Below are positions 35,070 through 47,922 of a DNA stretch of 64,000 nucleotides, piece by piece (position 1 is the stretch's first letter; every line of letters begins with the position of its first letter). A program made the position numbers and the translations under genes. Source of the DNA: Adiantum capillus-veneris (taxonomy: Eukaryota > Streptophyta > Polypodiopsida > Polypodiales > Pteridaceae); the NCBI GenBank assembly GCA_014529385.2, contig CM043958.1:139886398-139950397 (forward strand), in the 5' to 3' direction. The notes beneath the pieces are model-generated. The model saw nothing but the letters and a program-made list of their open reading frames with translations. It searched no databases and was not told where the DNA came from.

Positions 35070-37800
35070 CCATGACCAAACAATTGCATCTACCGTTTTC
35101 CACACTTGTGGATCCTTGCAGTTGATAGCGCAAAAACCCTTCCAAAAATTAGTGTAAGCTTGAGTATTTATCATCCCACTCTTTCTTGCACAAGGTGCCC
35201 AATATTGAGTCAATTTTTTTGTAGTTTGTTGATGTAGGCTTGTTTATCAATGTCTGATAAAGCCATTGCGAGCCAAACTGGATAGATTTCCACCATGTCA
35301 CTTGGAACTAGCATAACAAAGTCACTTTGATGCACATCAGACATAGTTTCAAACTCTTCCCTTGGTCTATCTCGTTGAGGACCACAAAAATGATCATTTA
35401 ACTCTTCAAGGCGGCCTAGAAATCTTTCTGCTCCTTGTTGTAAGCTCATTGTAGTGGATTGTAGGTGACAAGAGTCCTGAGTTGTTGGCCAAAAATTTTC
35501 ATACAAGCCTCCCTCTAATATGGTTGCTTTTCCAAGCTCGTCAATCACCATACTCCAGTAATCTATCACAGGTCTATAATACCGTGTCACATTTGAACCA
35601 TTCCCTAGATTTTTCCAAAACTTAACATAATTCTTCAACCCTAAAATTACTTTTTCATGAGCCTTGACATATTCTGCGGTGGATCTCCATGTGGCAACAT
35701 TAGATTGCCTTCTATGTTTGTTTTCCAAATGCAAATACTTTCAGTCCAAAAAACCTAAATCAAAGTGGTTTGGAATGGCCGACAAGTATGTCTATGTCCT
35801 CATGTGTATGCCCAACCATCAAAAATCCTAGTTGGATGGTTTTGAAAACACCCCTTGCAACAAGCATTGACAAATAGGCAAATAAGTATCGATTTTTGTT
35901 TTCCCCTGCACAATTATCCACATTGTAGTAACAAGTTCTCTAGCAAGTTGCAAAATGTTGACCCCAATTCTGCTTTTGTAGCTTTTGATAGTTGCATAAT
36001 GGGCTCTTTTCCATCACTCAAGTTGTGGTGGTCTAAAGCATCCTTTGAGTTCAAAGCATGTAGTAGAGAGATACTACTCCTTGGTAGTCCATTTGTTGCT
36101 ATATCACCAAGAAGATGCTTATCTATCCTCTCTAAGTTATGTAAAAAATTAGCAATTGAGCCTATTGTAAGATTTGGATCAACTGACCACAAACCATTCA
36201 AGACAAAGTGACCATAATGACCTTCTCCATGGCCTCCTGTCAAAGCCATCAAAGCCACCTACAAATTGTTTCCTGAATCCACACCTTTAGAAACAATGTG
36301 TAATCTAGGAATGTAGTCTTCTTTTGATCCATCTTATCATGGATTATACAAACATACTGTTGTGGTTGAGTTTTTGAATATGTGCACCATGCATAATATA
36401 AGCTCCTACAACTCTTTTGTTGTGCCATGTGAACCTGTCTTTCTCTCAAGAGAAGAGCTATCTCTTCAAGAGAAGGTTTAGCTTCTAGCCTTGTCTTGAT
36501 TAAACTATATACATTGCACTTAGAGAACTCACTTGTCTTTGTTAAAGTGACATGTGGATACTTTTTGTTCCAAATTCTACCGAAAGAAGATTGAGATAAC
36601 TTCTTCTCATAGTCCATTTGGTCCAGTGTTGTGTTGATTTTGCTTAAAATGTCAACTTGTTTGTACATTGATGGAATCACTATTTGAGTCTCTCTTGTAG
36701 TGGTAAAATGATGTCTTTGGTATTCCATGTAGCTCATATTATGCTCTGCAAAACAAACAATAGAGCCATGAATCTTGAATTGGTATCGCATCTTCTCATC
36801 TTTTTGATAGCATATAGATAGAACATCATATACATAATTTGTGCGTGATTTTTGAGACTCTCCCCAAAATTCTTGCCGTAATCTTGTCACCAAACATGAT
36901 CTGCAATTTGACATCATTTTTTTCCATGACAATCAATGCATGAGACCCTTTAAATTGACTCATCTAAAAGATAAAAAGTAGAAGCTAGTGATGCTTGCAC
37001 TTTTTGAGTCCTGTTGATGAGACTCTATCGTCTCTTCCTTAGCAAAGGGACATGAACACTACCAGCAAGTTTTTTCTCTACATTCTCATCATTGGATACA
37101 TCCTCCCATCTAGTATTCATCCCATCAACACGAACAAAGCGTTGTAGTGGGCTCCCATCCAACATGGTTGTCTGTTGGATGGGCCACTTTAGCAAAGTGA
37201 TGCTTCCCACTTCAGGCATATTCTCACTGATTGCATTCTCCCTTTCAATACCTACACCCATAAAATCATCACCAAGTACTTGAAAATTGACATAATCATA
37301 TGGAAATACATACAAGATGGTCCCTTTATTCACATTGTGCATCATTGTGTCATCCTTAAAAAGGACCCTTTGATTTCTCCAAGATTCTTGTATTCATTCA
37401 AACTTTGGGCTTGTAATAGGTATTGCATCTGTAACTAGAGGATCAAGATGATCCCCTTGTTCATCACCACTGTAGCTTTCATTTATGTCAATTATGTTGT
37501 CATTCATATTATGAAATATTGAAAAATAATCTTAGGCCATCGAATAACACTCCATAATGGGCTTTGAAGAGATGTAGTATCCATTGTAGAAAAAGGGAGG
37601 TCCACATCCTTCAAACATTCCTCCACTATTATAGATATATTTCCTTGCCCTATCTTTGTACCACCACAAGTGGACTTGGGATCTGTTCTACACACACAAC
37701 CAGTACTAACAATTTCATTATCAAGTACCATATGCACTTTCTCCCCAATTTCATTATCAAGTACCATATGAACTTTCTCCCCAATTTCAAAGTCCATCCT
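35070..37800 (-). pseudogene. DUF7869-like transposase-type gene, copy 1, inactivated
   Basis: The minus-strand relative of the intact gene at 56596-59688. It is split into four or more frames by indels: 35210-35734, 35914-36258, 36249-36932, 37025-37345 and 37504-37800. HDKMDQKKT is still readable, but the following frame is lost. Two deletions of about 170 bp are evident relative to copy 2. One near 35787 ends just beside the GHTHED motif and removes what would be residues about 713-766. One near 36692 removes about 355-411. Both breakpoints have 4-base microhomology. A short local duplication at 37730-37780 repeats EIGEKVHMVLDN. It retains the same 3' splice site just before its start codon (37801 on). 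Confidence 0.85.
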
Positions 37801-37919
37801 GTAAGTGAAAAGAAGCACCTTGTTAAGTTCCTATTAATAGATAAATTCTCTTTGAATAAAAATGTATAAGATACATTACACATTAAGGGTTAAGAATACT
37901 ATAACTCTATAACCCTTGC

Positions 37920-39800
37920 TATATTAGAGCATAGTTTGGACAAGTGGTGGACCTAGTTTTAATGGCCAGTGTCCAAGGTGCTATTTTAGGAACTTGCTTC
38001 TCAATGTCCAAATATCTCTTGCTTCTTCCAATGGAAGTAAGGTTGGAGAAGGGGGGATCTTGAAACCAAAAGCCCCTGTTTATATGAGGTAAAGCTTTGA
38101 GAAATGGTGGACCTAGTTCTAATGGCTATTGTTCAGGTGCTATTGTAGGAATTTGCTTCCCAATGTCCAAGTATATCTTGCTTCTTTCAATGGATGTAAG
38201 GTTGGACAAGTGGTGGAGATTGAAACCAAAAGTCCCTTTTCTATATGACAGTAAAGCTTGGACAAGCAATGGACCTAGTTTTAATGTCCAGTGTCCAAGG
38301 TGGTATTGTAGGAACTTGATTCCCAATGCTTCTGTCAATGGAAGTAAGGCTGGACAAGTGATGGATCTCCAAACCAAAAGTCCCTTTTTATATGAGAGTA
38401 AAGCTTGGACAAGTGGTGGACCTATTTAATATCCAAGGTGAACTATTGTAGGGCCTTGCTTCTCAATGTCCAAGTAGCCCTTGCTTGTTTTAATGGAAGT
38501 AAGGTTGGACACGTGGTAGAGCTTGAAACCAAAAGTCCCTTTTATATATTAGAGTAAAGCTTGGTCAAGTGGTGGATCTAGTTTGAATGGCCAGTGTCCA
38601 AGGTGGTGTAAGAACTTGGTTCCCAATGTCCAAGTATCTCTTGCTTCTTTCAATTCAAGTAAGGTTGGACAAGTGATGGATCTTGAAACCAAAAGTCCCT
38701 TTCTAAATGAGAGTAAAGGTTGGAGAAGTGGTGGACCTAGTTTTAATGACCAATGTCCAAGGTGAACTATTGTAGGGCCTTGCTTCACAATGTTCTAGTA
38801 GCCCTTGCTTATTTTAATGGAAACAAAATTGGAGCAATGGTGGATCTTGAAACAAAACCCCCCCTGCTATATTTGAGGGTAGCTTGGACATGTCGTGGAC
38901 CTAGTTTTAATGGCAAATGTTCAGAGTGAACTACAAGCAGATAAATCCAATTGTTGGAGAAGTGGTGAATACTGGACCAAGACCTACTATAATAGAGTAT
39001 AGCTTGGACAAATGGTGGACCTATAAGTTTTAATGGAAAAAATAGAACAATTTCAAGGCCTTGCTTCCCAATGTCCAAGTAGCCCTTGCTTGTTTTAATG
39101 GAAGCAAGGTTGATAGTAGGGCCTTTCTTCTCAATGTCCAAGCAGCCCTTGATTTCTTCAACGAAAGCTTGGAGAAGTGGTGGACAAAGTTTTCAATCTT
39201 GAAACCAAAACATCCTTGCTATAATAGGGCATAGTTTGGACAAGTGGTGGACGTAGTTTTAATGGCCAATGCTCAAGGTGAACTACTAAATGAGCAAGTA
39301 GCTCCCTAAAGTCAAAGAAGTACTTGATTCAACAAAACCCCCTCCCTATGTAATAGGGCATAGTTTGGAAAAGTGGTGAATCTTGAAACCAAAACCCCCT
39401 CCCTATGTAAGAGTTTAAATTTGACAAGTGGTGGAACTAGCTTTGATGGGAAATGGAAAAGGTGTACTACAAGGAAGCAACATTGCTTTTTAATGCCAAA
39501 GTTGAATGAAAATAGGGTTGGAGTAGTGCTGGAGCAAGTGGTGGATTTTCAAATAGAATACACCTTGCTATATTAGAGCATGTCTTGGAAATGTGGTGGA
39601 ATCAAGATCTGGGGCAAGGTCCAAGGTGAATTATTACACAACCTGGCCCTTGCTTCTCTTGATAAGCAAGATTTGGCAAGTGGTGAAATTTCAAAGAAAA
39701 ACCCCGAAGAATGCTATGATGAGAATAGATTTGGGCATAGCTTGGGCATGTGGCGGATATGTTCAATGTCCAAGGAAATTTTTTGAGTTCTGAGCTCCAA
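37920..39800 (-). repeat. GTGGTGGACC minisatellite of copy 1
   Basis: About twelve diverged units of 145-175 bp, each with CTTGGACAAGTGGTGGACCT and CTTGAAACCAAAA. It sits between the splice acceptor of the gene and the G-rich array, as in copy 2. Short frames inside are noise. Confidence 0.9.
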
Positions 39801-39944
39801 AATAGAGTCATTTTACACCACTTCTTTATGTTGATTGTCCTTGGTGAGTTGTGAAGCAAGGAAAGAGACTAGGTTTTAGATACATAGCTTATCAAAGCTA
39901 GACCACAATTGAGAAAGTGGAATAGGGTGGTGCAACAAGAGGTA

Positions 39945-40290
39945 AGAGTGGGGTTTGGAGTAGCACCCCAAGCGAGGTCTAGGGACGGCAGTCACCGTGA
40001 GGTTTGGGGCAATGCCCCAAGAAGTGTCGAGGAGCGGCAGCCTCCGCGTTCTTTGGAGAAGCGCCCCAAGTGGGGTCAAGGGGCAACAACCCGTGTGGGG
40101 TTTGGGGAAACGTCCCGAGATAGAGTCGAGGGGTGGTAGTCCCCATGGGGTTTGGGGCAGCACCTCAAGCGAGGTCAAGGGGTAGCAACCCCTTTGGGGT
40201 TCGGAGAAACACCCCAAGTAGGGTCGAGGGGCGGCAATCCCCGTGGGGTTCGGGGCAACACCTCGGGCAGGGTCAAGGGGCGGAAAAAAT
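39945..40290. repeat. G-rich minisatellite, about 40-bp units
   Basis: Repeats of GGGGTTTGGGGCAGCACC and AAGNGGGGTCAAGGGGCAGC variants, with runs of four or five G on the plus strand and complementary CCCC blocks. It can form G-quadruplexes. The same motif occurs at 63360-63560 in copy 2. Confidence 0.85.
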
Positions 40291-40450
40291 TTCTTTGCTT
40301 TTTGGAGTGAGGTCAATACTAATACAAAAGGGGATAATATAGCTTACATGGCATTTTAGTAAGCGAACCCTACCAAACACAGAAAGAAGAAAACACGCAC
40401 AGAGTTACGTGCACAGAGGTCAAAAAATAGAGACAATCCACACACACAAC

Positions 40451-41595
40451 ACACACAAGAGACACATATGTAGGCGCAAAGAAGTCACCATCATACTCAA
40501 CATGTGTAGGAGACCATTGACGCGTATGAGATACGAGGTTACTGCAACGTAGACACTATAAGAGACCATCACCACGGCAGAACAGAAGCAAACTTGCTTG
40601 CCTGACAGAGGCATGCTTTTTTGATTGGCAAAGGCAAGCTTGGTAACATCATTGTGCTCAACAGAGGAGATCTTTTGAAAGGTCCAACCCTCTCTCCCTC
40701 TCTCTGCATCTCTCTCTGCTTTGCTGTTTCATGTGCACCTAATGACTCTCTGTCATTCACTTCCGATTCAGATTTTGATTCAATTTTAGATATAGATTCA
40801 AATTTTGATTTTTACTCAGTTTCTTGATATTGGTTTAGGTTCTGATTTGTGCACAAAAATACAAGGTTTAGGGTTTTCAATATTGAATATTGTTTTCATT
40901 TCCCATCTGACTCAATTCCCACTCAACACACATGAACTCTAAGTGTTGTTTCCCTCTCTCTCTTGCACGTGCAAAAGAACAGTTAGAATTGTCATTCTTT
41001 CTCTCTGTCTTTCTTGAAAATCAAAAGAGAACACAGTCACGTCCTCTCGCTCTTGCTCACTTTGTCCTCTTCCTTTTTGTAAAATATCACATACAAAGAT
41101 TTCATTTTAATGCATAACATAGATAAACAATACCATCACTAATACAACAAACGCGCAGATAGCATGCATACACATAGACATAAATATTAAAGATAGTTAA
41201 AACATTAGAGTATTTGTAAACCAAAATGTATGGAGGACTTACTTGTGTGATCCGTTAATGACTCTTTGTGAAAGTGGTGAATCGTGTTTGGTTGTCTTTT
41301 GTCTAACTTGTCTATAAATTTAATTATAACTTTTGCTTCTCAACAAAAGTAATATAGTTTTATGAGATGCCTTATTCACATGAATGGTTGACACTATGAT
41401 AAGTAGACAAACAATACGTGGGCTAGACATATGCTAGATGTTTAATGTTGGCACTTCTCTGAGGGTGAATGATTGGGAAAGTGGATGAAAGGACCTCCAA
41501 CCTGTTGGGTGACAGTGGCTATGGTGGGTGCCACCTTGGGCAGGCCATGGTAGCTTGAATGTGCAGAGTAAAGAGGAAAGGAGATGAATGAGATG

Positions 41596-41596
<1 letters not shown>
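40451..41596. other. Stretch without a supported gene
   Basis: Possible promoter side of copy 1. CT-rich and AT-rich patches, with short frames lacking motifs. Sequence past 40450 cannot be compared, because copy 2 runs off the window. Confidence 0.45.

Positions 41597-41669
<73 letters not shown>
41597..41669. repeat. (GA)n microsatellite, about 36 units
   Basis: An uninterrupted GA run directly beside the LTR edge. Confidence 0.95.
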
Positions 41670-41670
<1 letters not shown>

Positions 41671-41693
41671 GTGTTGGGGGTTCCATCGACATG

Positions 41694-42593
41694 TGTTGGG
41701 GGTTCCATCGTTGCATAGATTCAATGACCAACATAATTATTAATCTGGAGGGATGAGCTACCAGGCTAGGGCATGTAAACACTCACAAAATTAGTGAGCT
41801 AATCATGACAACACAAATGGTTAACTCTATGAGGTGAGCTTATCGGCCTATGGAGGAGCTAAGCCACAATGAAGGGCAATCTCCACATCCTCTTCTCTTC
41901 ACCTCCAATAGACCCAATCACACACACTAACAATTGCAAGATGTACACAATACTAATCCTATCATGAAACACACTAATCACAAGCACACACACATAGATC
42001 TATCAAGCACCACACTCAATTAAACCTACATGCACACACAAGCAAGAGAGGGCAATCACACAAGATTAGAGAGGGATTAACCAATAAGTAGTAAGATCTA
42101 GCTAATCTAAGCATCATAGGCAATCATAAGAAGCATGAGAGAGGCATAGTGAAAAATAATTAAGCATTGATTACTGGTAAACAAGTCACATGAGCAAGGA
42201 GAAGCTCAAGGACTTCATAGCCACACACCTCAACAGCTCTCACCAAAGAGTGCTCTCAACAAATGAGCTTGAGAACCGTAATTTCTTTGACACACTGTCT
42301 TATATACCTAGGGTGAAACTATGCAATGTTCGGGCACCCAAGGCCTTTAGGACTCCACCATTTACTGAATCTGCTACCTAAGCACACTAATTGACCTATT
42401 TTTTATAGCTTGGAACTCCCACTGAGCCCATAACACATTACAATATTACAATGGCTTGAAACAAATTGGGAATTTACAATATGTGACCATTTTGAAACAA
42501 TGTGGAAAATGTGTAACTCCAATCTTTACTACTTCTTTATATTCATCTTTGAAGGCTAGCAGCTTGTATTAACTGATGTTGAATCAATTAACA
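41694..42593 (-). repeat. LTR (3' type, minus orientation)
   Basis: The complement reads TGTTAATTGATTC ... CCCCCAACA and matches 22451-23372 along its length. The last 22 bases (GATGGAACCCCCAACA end) are duplicated at 41672-41693. A purine tract lies on its internal side, so it is the 3' LTR of a minus-strand element extending right. Confidence 0.75.
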
Positions 42594-42606
42594 TTCTCCC
42601 CTTCCG
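42594..42606 (-). other. Polypurine tract beside the minus-strand LTR
   Basis: On the minus strand CGGAAGGGGAGAA directly precedes TGTTAATTG. Confidence 0.7.
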
Positions 42607-44244
42607 ATTTTAGTGCCCATCCTCGGGCACTGTTGAAGGTTTTTGATTGGTTGTTGATGGGCTAATTGTTTCATTTGTCACTGAATTTATTGATGGGGTT
42701 CAATGTGTTGGCAGCATCTTCATTAGTCAAAATATGTCTGATGTGAGAGATGATGTTGCATTTGTCCGTTGTAATAGCATAATAATGAGGCTACTATTTA
42801 TTTATAAAAAGTATGTACAAGGGAAGTAGAATGATGAGGTTCTAGATTAGGGTCTAATACGTAGATGACCAAAGGGAAAAAACCCAGTGGAAAAAAAGTG
42901 CCTTTGGGATACGCGCTTTATTGGGATACTTATTAGCATTGGAAATATTTATAAAGTACTCAAGGGATTATTTGTTGATAGATATGGATTAAACAATGTG
43001 ATATCCATGGAAGTTTATAGGGCCAATGCCAATTTTCCAAGGTCGACACCAAGTGATAGGAAGCATTGGACAGTCACCAAGCCTCCCATTCGCTCGGTGT
43101 TGACTCCACTGTCACATGTAATGATTTTAACCCCAAGGTCAGTACCAAGCGATAGAGAATGTTGGGTAATCCCCAAGAGTCCTATTTGCCCCATATTGAC
43201 TAAACTGTCGTATGCCCAAGCTTTCTATTCGCCCAATAGTGACTCAACTGTATTTTTGTAATCACATCACCATGGTCTTCATCGTCGGTTACACCAAGGT
43301 CAACACTAAGCAATAGGGAACGTTGGGCAGTCCCCAAGCTTTGTATGACTTATTGCATGACTTGTCTTTCTTTTGTCGGTTATCATGCCCCAAGGTCTTT
43401 GGTGGTGCTTGTAATGGAGTTAACACCAAGGTCATCACCAAGATATAGAGAGTGTTAGGCAATCCCCAAGCTTCCTATTCGCTTAGTAGTGACCCCACTG
43501 CATGATTTTTTGGTTAGCATGACATTTCTTTGCCTATTTAGTCCACTCAAGGTGCATAGGTGGAAGCAAAATGAGTGTCTAGTGCATATGTCCAATGATG
43601 GGACATCCTATATATGCATACACAAAAATGCATGAAAAACAATATGTTGTGCAAGAAATATTTTGAGGGGTTCTTCATAAATATGGTGTAGCTATAAAAG
43701 CATATGACATGGCTTTGCAAGATGGCACCCTTTAAGAATGGTTTTCGTTGACGAGGATATGTGCTCTCATCTTACTGTGCACTGTGCGTGAGTATTGGAC
43801 TCTACGGCACTCTGCCATCTGTAAGTTAATAGACTTTGACTCCTATGCTCATCTAATCCAGCATGAGTGACATGACTTAGATATGCTCAACTCTTCCAAC
43901 TTGAGCATAAGCCTAACAAGTACGACTCTTAGCACAAAGTTTAATATGACTTGAAGGTTTGGGTCTAATGCTTTGCTCATTTTATGGCTCAGCATCCCGA
44001 CTCTGACTATGCCAAAGAGTTTTTTTTTGCACCCTGGCGACTTGAATTTTTACATTCTTGTGCTTACTACAAACATTTCTTCAAGTAAAAGTAAGCTTGA
44101 ATCCTCAAAAAGAGGATTAGTGAAGGACCAAGTTGGTATTGAAGGTTTCTTTTGCCATACCTATTTTATCATCTTTGAATCTGTATTTTTGTTGGTTGGG
44201 TTGTCCTTCTTTGACTGTGAAGACTCCATTATCTATTTGATTCT
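42607..44244. other. Internal or flanking retroelement sequence, no gene recognised
   Basis: Apart from the repeat at 43037-43500, I see nothing codable. The frame at 42887-43261 is the repeat itself. Confidence 0.5.
43037..43500. repeat. Degenerate tandem repeat, about 100-130 bp units
   Basis: Four or five copies of CCAAGGTCAACACCAAGNGATA, TTGGGCAGTCCCCAAGC, CTATTCGC and GTGACTCCACTG, with about 20% divergence. Confidence 0.8.
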
Positions 44245-45483
44245 CTACTTAGACCTGTTGATAGGAGTCTTTGATGTTGTTGTAGGCCTTTGTTCAATAT
44301 CGGCATTTGGCTTGTGACTAGGAGCATTGGAAGACTTAGGAATCCAAACCTCTTGATGACCTTTGTATCTCCTTTGTTGACTTTGTTGAGCTCTAGTCCT
44401 TGTTGAGCTCTTGAGATCTTCATACAAGTTTGGTGTAGTTGCATATGGCTTGTGGTTGACTGGTAGCCAAATCTATATATAGCCCGTGTAGAATCCTTGT
44501 CTAAGAGGAAGATTCTTTGAGATTTGTTTTTGTTATGTATCCTCTTGAGAGTTGTGGTAGACTTTAGCATCTTTCGATTTTGTTTTCTTGCATACCTGCT
44601 TCTTATGTATCCTACGATATTGTTGATGTTGATACCTTCTTTCTTGGGAGGGACTTGATGCTACTTCATATGCCCTAACCTACGGTTTTGGTTCCCATAT
44701 CTGTCTGTTACCTCCATAGTACTCCTGTTCTTTCAAGCTCCCTTGTGATGCTATCCATCCCATGTGTTTGTCTTTCTTCGTTGATTTCCTGTATTTAATC
44801 CAAACCGGATCATTGACTTTAACTAAATTTCTCTGAACAAACATTTGATTGACTTTCTTTTGCTTTCTGGAGTATTTGGGTTAATATGTCTTTGCTTTTC
44901 TGGGTGTCTCCTTAGAGGTTTTAGTTGGGTCAGCAATTGACTTGAAGACTTGAAAGCCTGACTTGCTAGAAGCATCTGATCCACAAGGGTTCTTTGATGT
45001 AGAGGCATATGATGCCACAGCTTCTTTGCTAACCGGTGGAGGGTCCACTTTAGCTTTAGCTTTTTCTACAAGATTTGTCTTCGATCCTTGTGACTTCTGC
45101 AACTCTGAATCTGGCATTTTTGGTTCTATTGAAGATCTTTGTCCAGCTTTTTCCATGATCTTATCTTGATCTAATTGTGTCTCTAAGGAGGGTAACTGGA
45201 GAGTTTTTGTTGTAATTTGACTTACAATAGCTGATTCACTTGGAAATGAGTGATTAATCTTTGGACTTTCTATTGCTTCTTGACTTATTGCAGCCTCATT
45301 CTTCTTAACTTCTGGTTTTGGTGGCATTCTCTGCTCAATAGCAATTGTGGTTGTTCTTTGCTCTCTTTGATCTACACTTGCTATTGCCTGATTTGCTTTA
45401 AGCTCTCCTAAATTTATGATTGATGGAGATGAATCATCTTGAATAAGATCTGCTTTGGTAGTGAAGCAATCTAGTGGCTTCAA
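44245..45483 (-). pseudogene. Unrecognised coding region, left part of a gene split by a copia element
   Basis: The minus strand reads as low-complexity but protein-like sequence. One open segment (44881-45483, 200 codons) is rich in Lys, Ser, Pro and Gln. After frame changes it continues through WIASQGSLKEQEYYGG and WIPKSSNAPSHKP to a stop at about 44245. The right-hand partner at about 50740-52776 has a similar composition, and the copia element lies between. I recognise no domain. It might instead be an extra reading frame of a retroelement. Frame changes indicate it is dead or spliced in ways I cannot resolve. Confidence 0.35.
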
Positions 45484-47120
45484 CCTATACCCATCAACTC
45501 ACTGCAATGTGTGAACCGCTCCAAACCTAAGACTTTCATCAAAGCATCTGCTGGGTTGTCGTCAGTGTGTACCTTGACCAAATCAATGATCTTTTTGGCC
45601 AAGAAATCTCTCAAGAGATGATACCTGAGTTCAATGTGTTTCGATTTGGAGTGAAACATGGGATTCCTTGCCAATGCAAGAGCACTTTGACTATCACAAT
45701 ATATCACTGGAGTCTCATCAATGCCAAGATTTTTGACTAAGCAAGATAACCATACAGCCTCTTTACTTGCATTCAGCAATGCAATGTACTCTTCTTTCGT
45801 AGTGGAAGACGACATACAATCTTGAAGATATGACCACCAAGATACTGCTGCTCCAGTAAATATGAAAACATAGCAAGATGTTGATCTCCTATTGTCAACA
45901 CAACCCACATAGTCTGCATCCACATAACCCATGATGGATGCATCACTGTTCGTGAAGCATAAACACCTGTTGACCGTACCTTTGAGGTACCTAAGAATGT
46001 GCTTCACTGCTTCCCAATGCTTGCTGCTAGGATTTTCCATATAACGGCTCACCACTCCCACTGCAAAAGCAATGTCTGGTCTTGTGTCCACCATAGCAAA
46101 CATGAGACTATCCACTACCGAGGAATATGGTACCTTAGCCATTTTAGATCGCTCAACATCAGATTTGGGTGCATCTTCCTTGCTGATTTTCAAGAATGCC
46201 TGCATTAGGGTACTCAATGCTTTCCCCCCCTGCATATTGAAACGCTGCAAAACTTTCTCAATGTATGTTTCCTGAGATAGCTCAAGAATACGACGTTTGT
46301 GATCTCTTTTGATTCGCATGCCAAGAAAGTGTGTAGCATCCCCCAAATATTTCATTGCAAAATTATTGCTAAGTGTTCTCTTCAAGTTGGCCATTTTCAC
46401 AATGGATTTCCCAGCTATAAGCATGTCATCAACATACAAAACTAGAATGATCATCGAGCCATCATCTAGCTTTCTTGTGTACAAGCAGTGATTCTCTTCA
46501 CTCCTTTCATATCCTTGAGACCTCATACATGCATCAAATTTATGATACCACTGCCTTGAACCCTACTTTAAGCCATAAAGTGCCTTTTTGAGCTTACATG
46601 CTAGCTCCTCACGAGATGTATTCTCTTAAACAAACCCTTCAGGTTGCTGCATGTAAACATCCTCATCAAGCTCCCCATGAAGAAATGATGTCTTCACATC
46701 CATTTGGACAAGTTCCATGTCCTCAATCGCTACAAGAACAAGCACGGTTCTAAGCGTTGTCATTTTGACCACCACAGGCGAGAAGATTTCATCAAAATCG
46801 AATCCCTTTTGTTGTTTGAACCCTTTGGCTACAAGTCTAGACTTGTACTTTGGATTTGGATCACCTAAGGTCAATTTCTTCTTGTAAACCCATTTGCAAG
46901 GTAAAGCTTTTGCATCATTTGGCAGTTCTACCAAGTCACAAGTGACATTAGCTAGAATCAAGTTATACTTAGATTCCATAGCCTGCTCCCACTTTACCAC
47001 ATCATCCGTCATCATGGATTCTTGGTAGTAGCTTGGCTCACCACAGTCGGTCAACATGATGTAATCAAGACCTGGCTCGAAACGTGCAGGTGGACGAGAG
47101 ACTCTAGTAGACCGTCTCAC
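45484..47120 (-). pseudogene. Copia reverse transcriptase and RNase H
   Basis: The first part (46626-47120) has WVYKKKL, RLVAKGFKQQKGFDF, FSPVV and QMDVKTSFLHGELDE, typical of the copia RT N-terminal half. After a broken stretch (46527-46625, containing a TAA near 46625) the frame resumes with LYVDDMLIAG (catalytic YVDD), the VDTRPDIAFAVG region, then RNase H: GYVDADYVGCVDNRRSTS, SSSTTKEEYIAL, IYCDSQSALALARNP and HIELRYHLLRD. It converts element RNA into DNA. One disruption plus upstream damage makes it non-functional as it stands. Confidence 0.9.
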
Positions 47121-47390
47121 TCCTTGACCATTGCTATCCGCTCCCTCTGGAGCATTGCTAGTGGAAGGTATATCACTAGCCCGCTAAGTTGATTTCACTG
47201 TCTCTGAGGCAACATTCTCAAAAGTGACTATAGAAACTCTATTTCCTTGATAGGTTGTTATGCATCTTCAACTCATTGAAGATCACATATGAACTACGGA
47301 TGAATCGACGAGATTCTGGGTGCCAGAGACAATATTCCATCTCTCCATCTGCACCATATCCAATGAAAATACATTAGTGTGACTTTGGCT

Positions 47391-47874
47391 CTAACTTCTG
47401 TCTAAGTTGTTTAGGCATGCGAGCATAAGCTTCACAACCAAAAACACGTAGATGGTCATAGTGGGGCTTACGTTTAGACCATAACTCTTTTGGAATCTCA
47501 TAAGCAAAACATTTATAATGTGTATTGCGGTCAAGACGGCTTCTGCCCAAAAGCCTTGTGTGAGATTTTCCCTAGAAAGCATGGCTGTGACTCTTTCTTG
47601 AATTGTACGATTCATGTGCTCAACAACACCATTCTGAGCTAGTGTGTATGGTGCAATAAGCTGCCTTTCAATCCCCCTTTTAACACAGAAACTATCAAAC
47701 TCCTTGGAGACATACTCTCCACCATTGTCAGTCCGCAACCTCTTGAGTTTCTTGCCAGACTGATTCTCAATGAGTGCCAAAAATTTCTGGAACACAGGAA
47801 GAACTTGATCCTTATGTTTCAAAGGATATGCCCACAACTTTTGAGTAGAGTTATCTATGAATGTCACAAAATAG

Positions 47875-47922
<48 letters not shown>

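Larger units (their letters stand above)
34635..40450 (-). mobile_element. DUF7869-like element, copy 1 (decayed)
   Basis: Homologous to copy 2 in four successive blocks on the minus strand. These are a conserved left edge (AAGACCATATTAGGTATTTT at 34635), a transposase-like gene remnant (35070-37800), a GTGGTGGACC minisatellite (37920-39800), a G-rich array (39945-40290), and a short right-hand segment with GGCATTTTAGTAA and CACAGAAAG (40350-40390). The left homology edge is abrupt in both copies. No terminal inverted repeat or target duplication was found, and the right end is uncertain. Confidence 0.65.

Noticed and set aside
42887-43261. 124-codon plus frame
   Set aside because: Made of the degenerate tandem repeat at 43037-43500.
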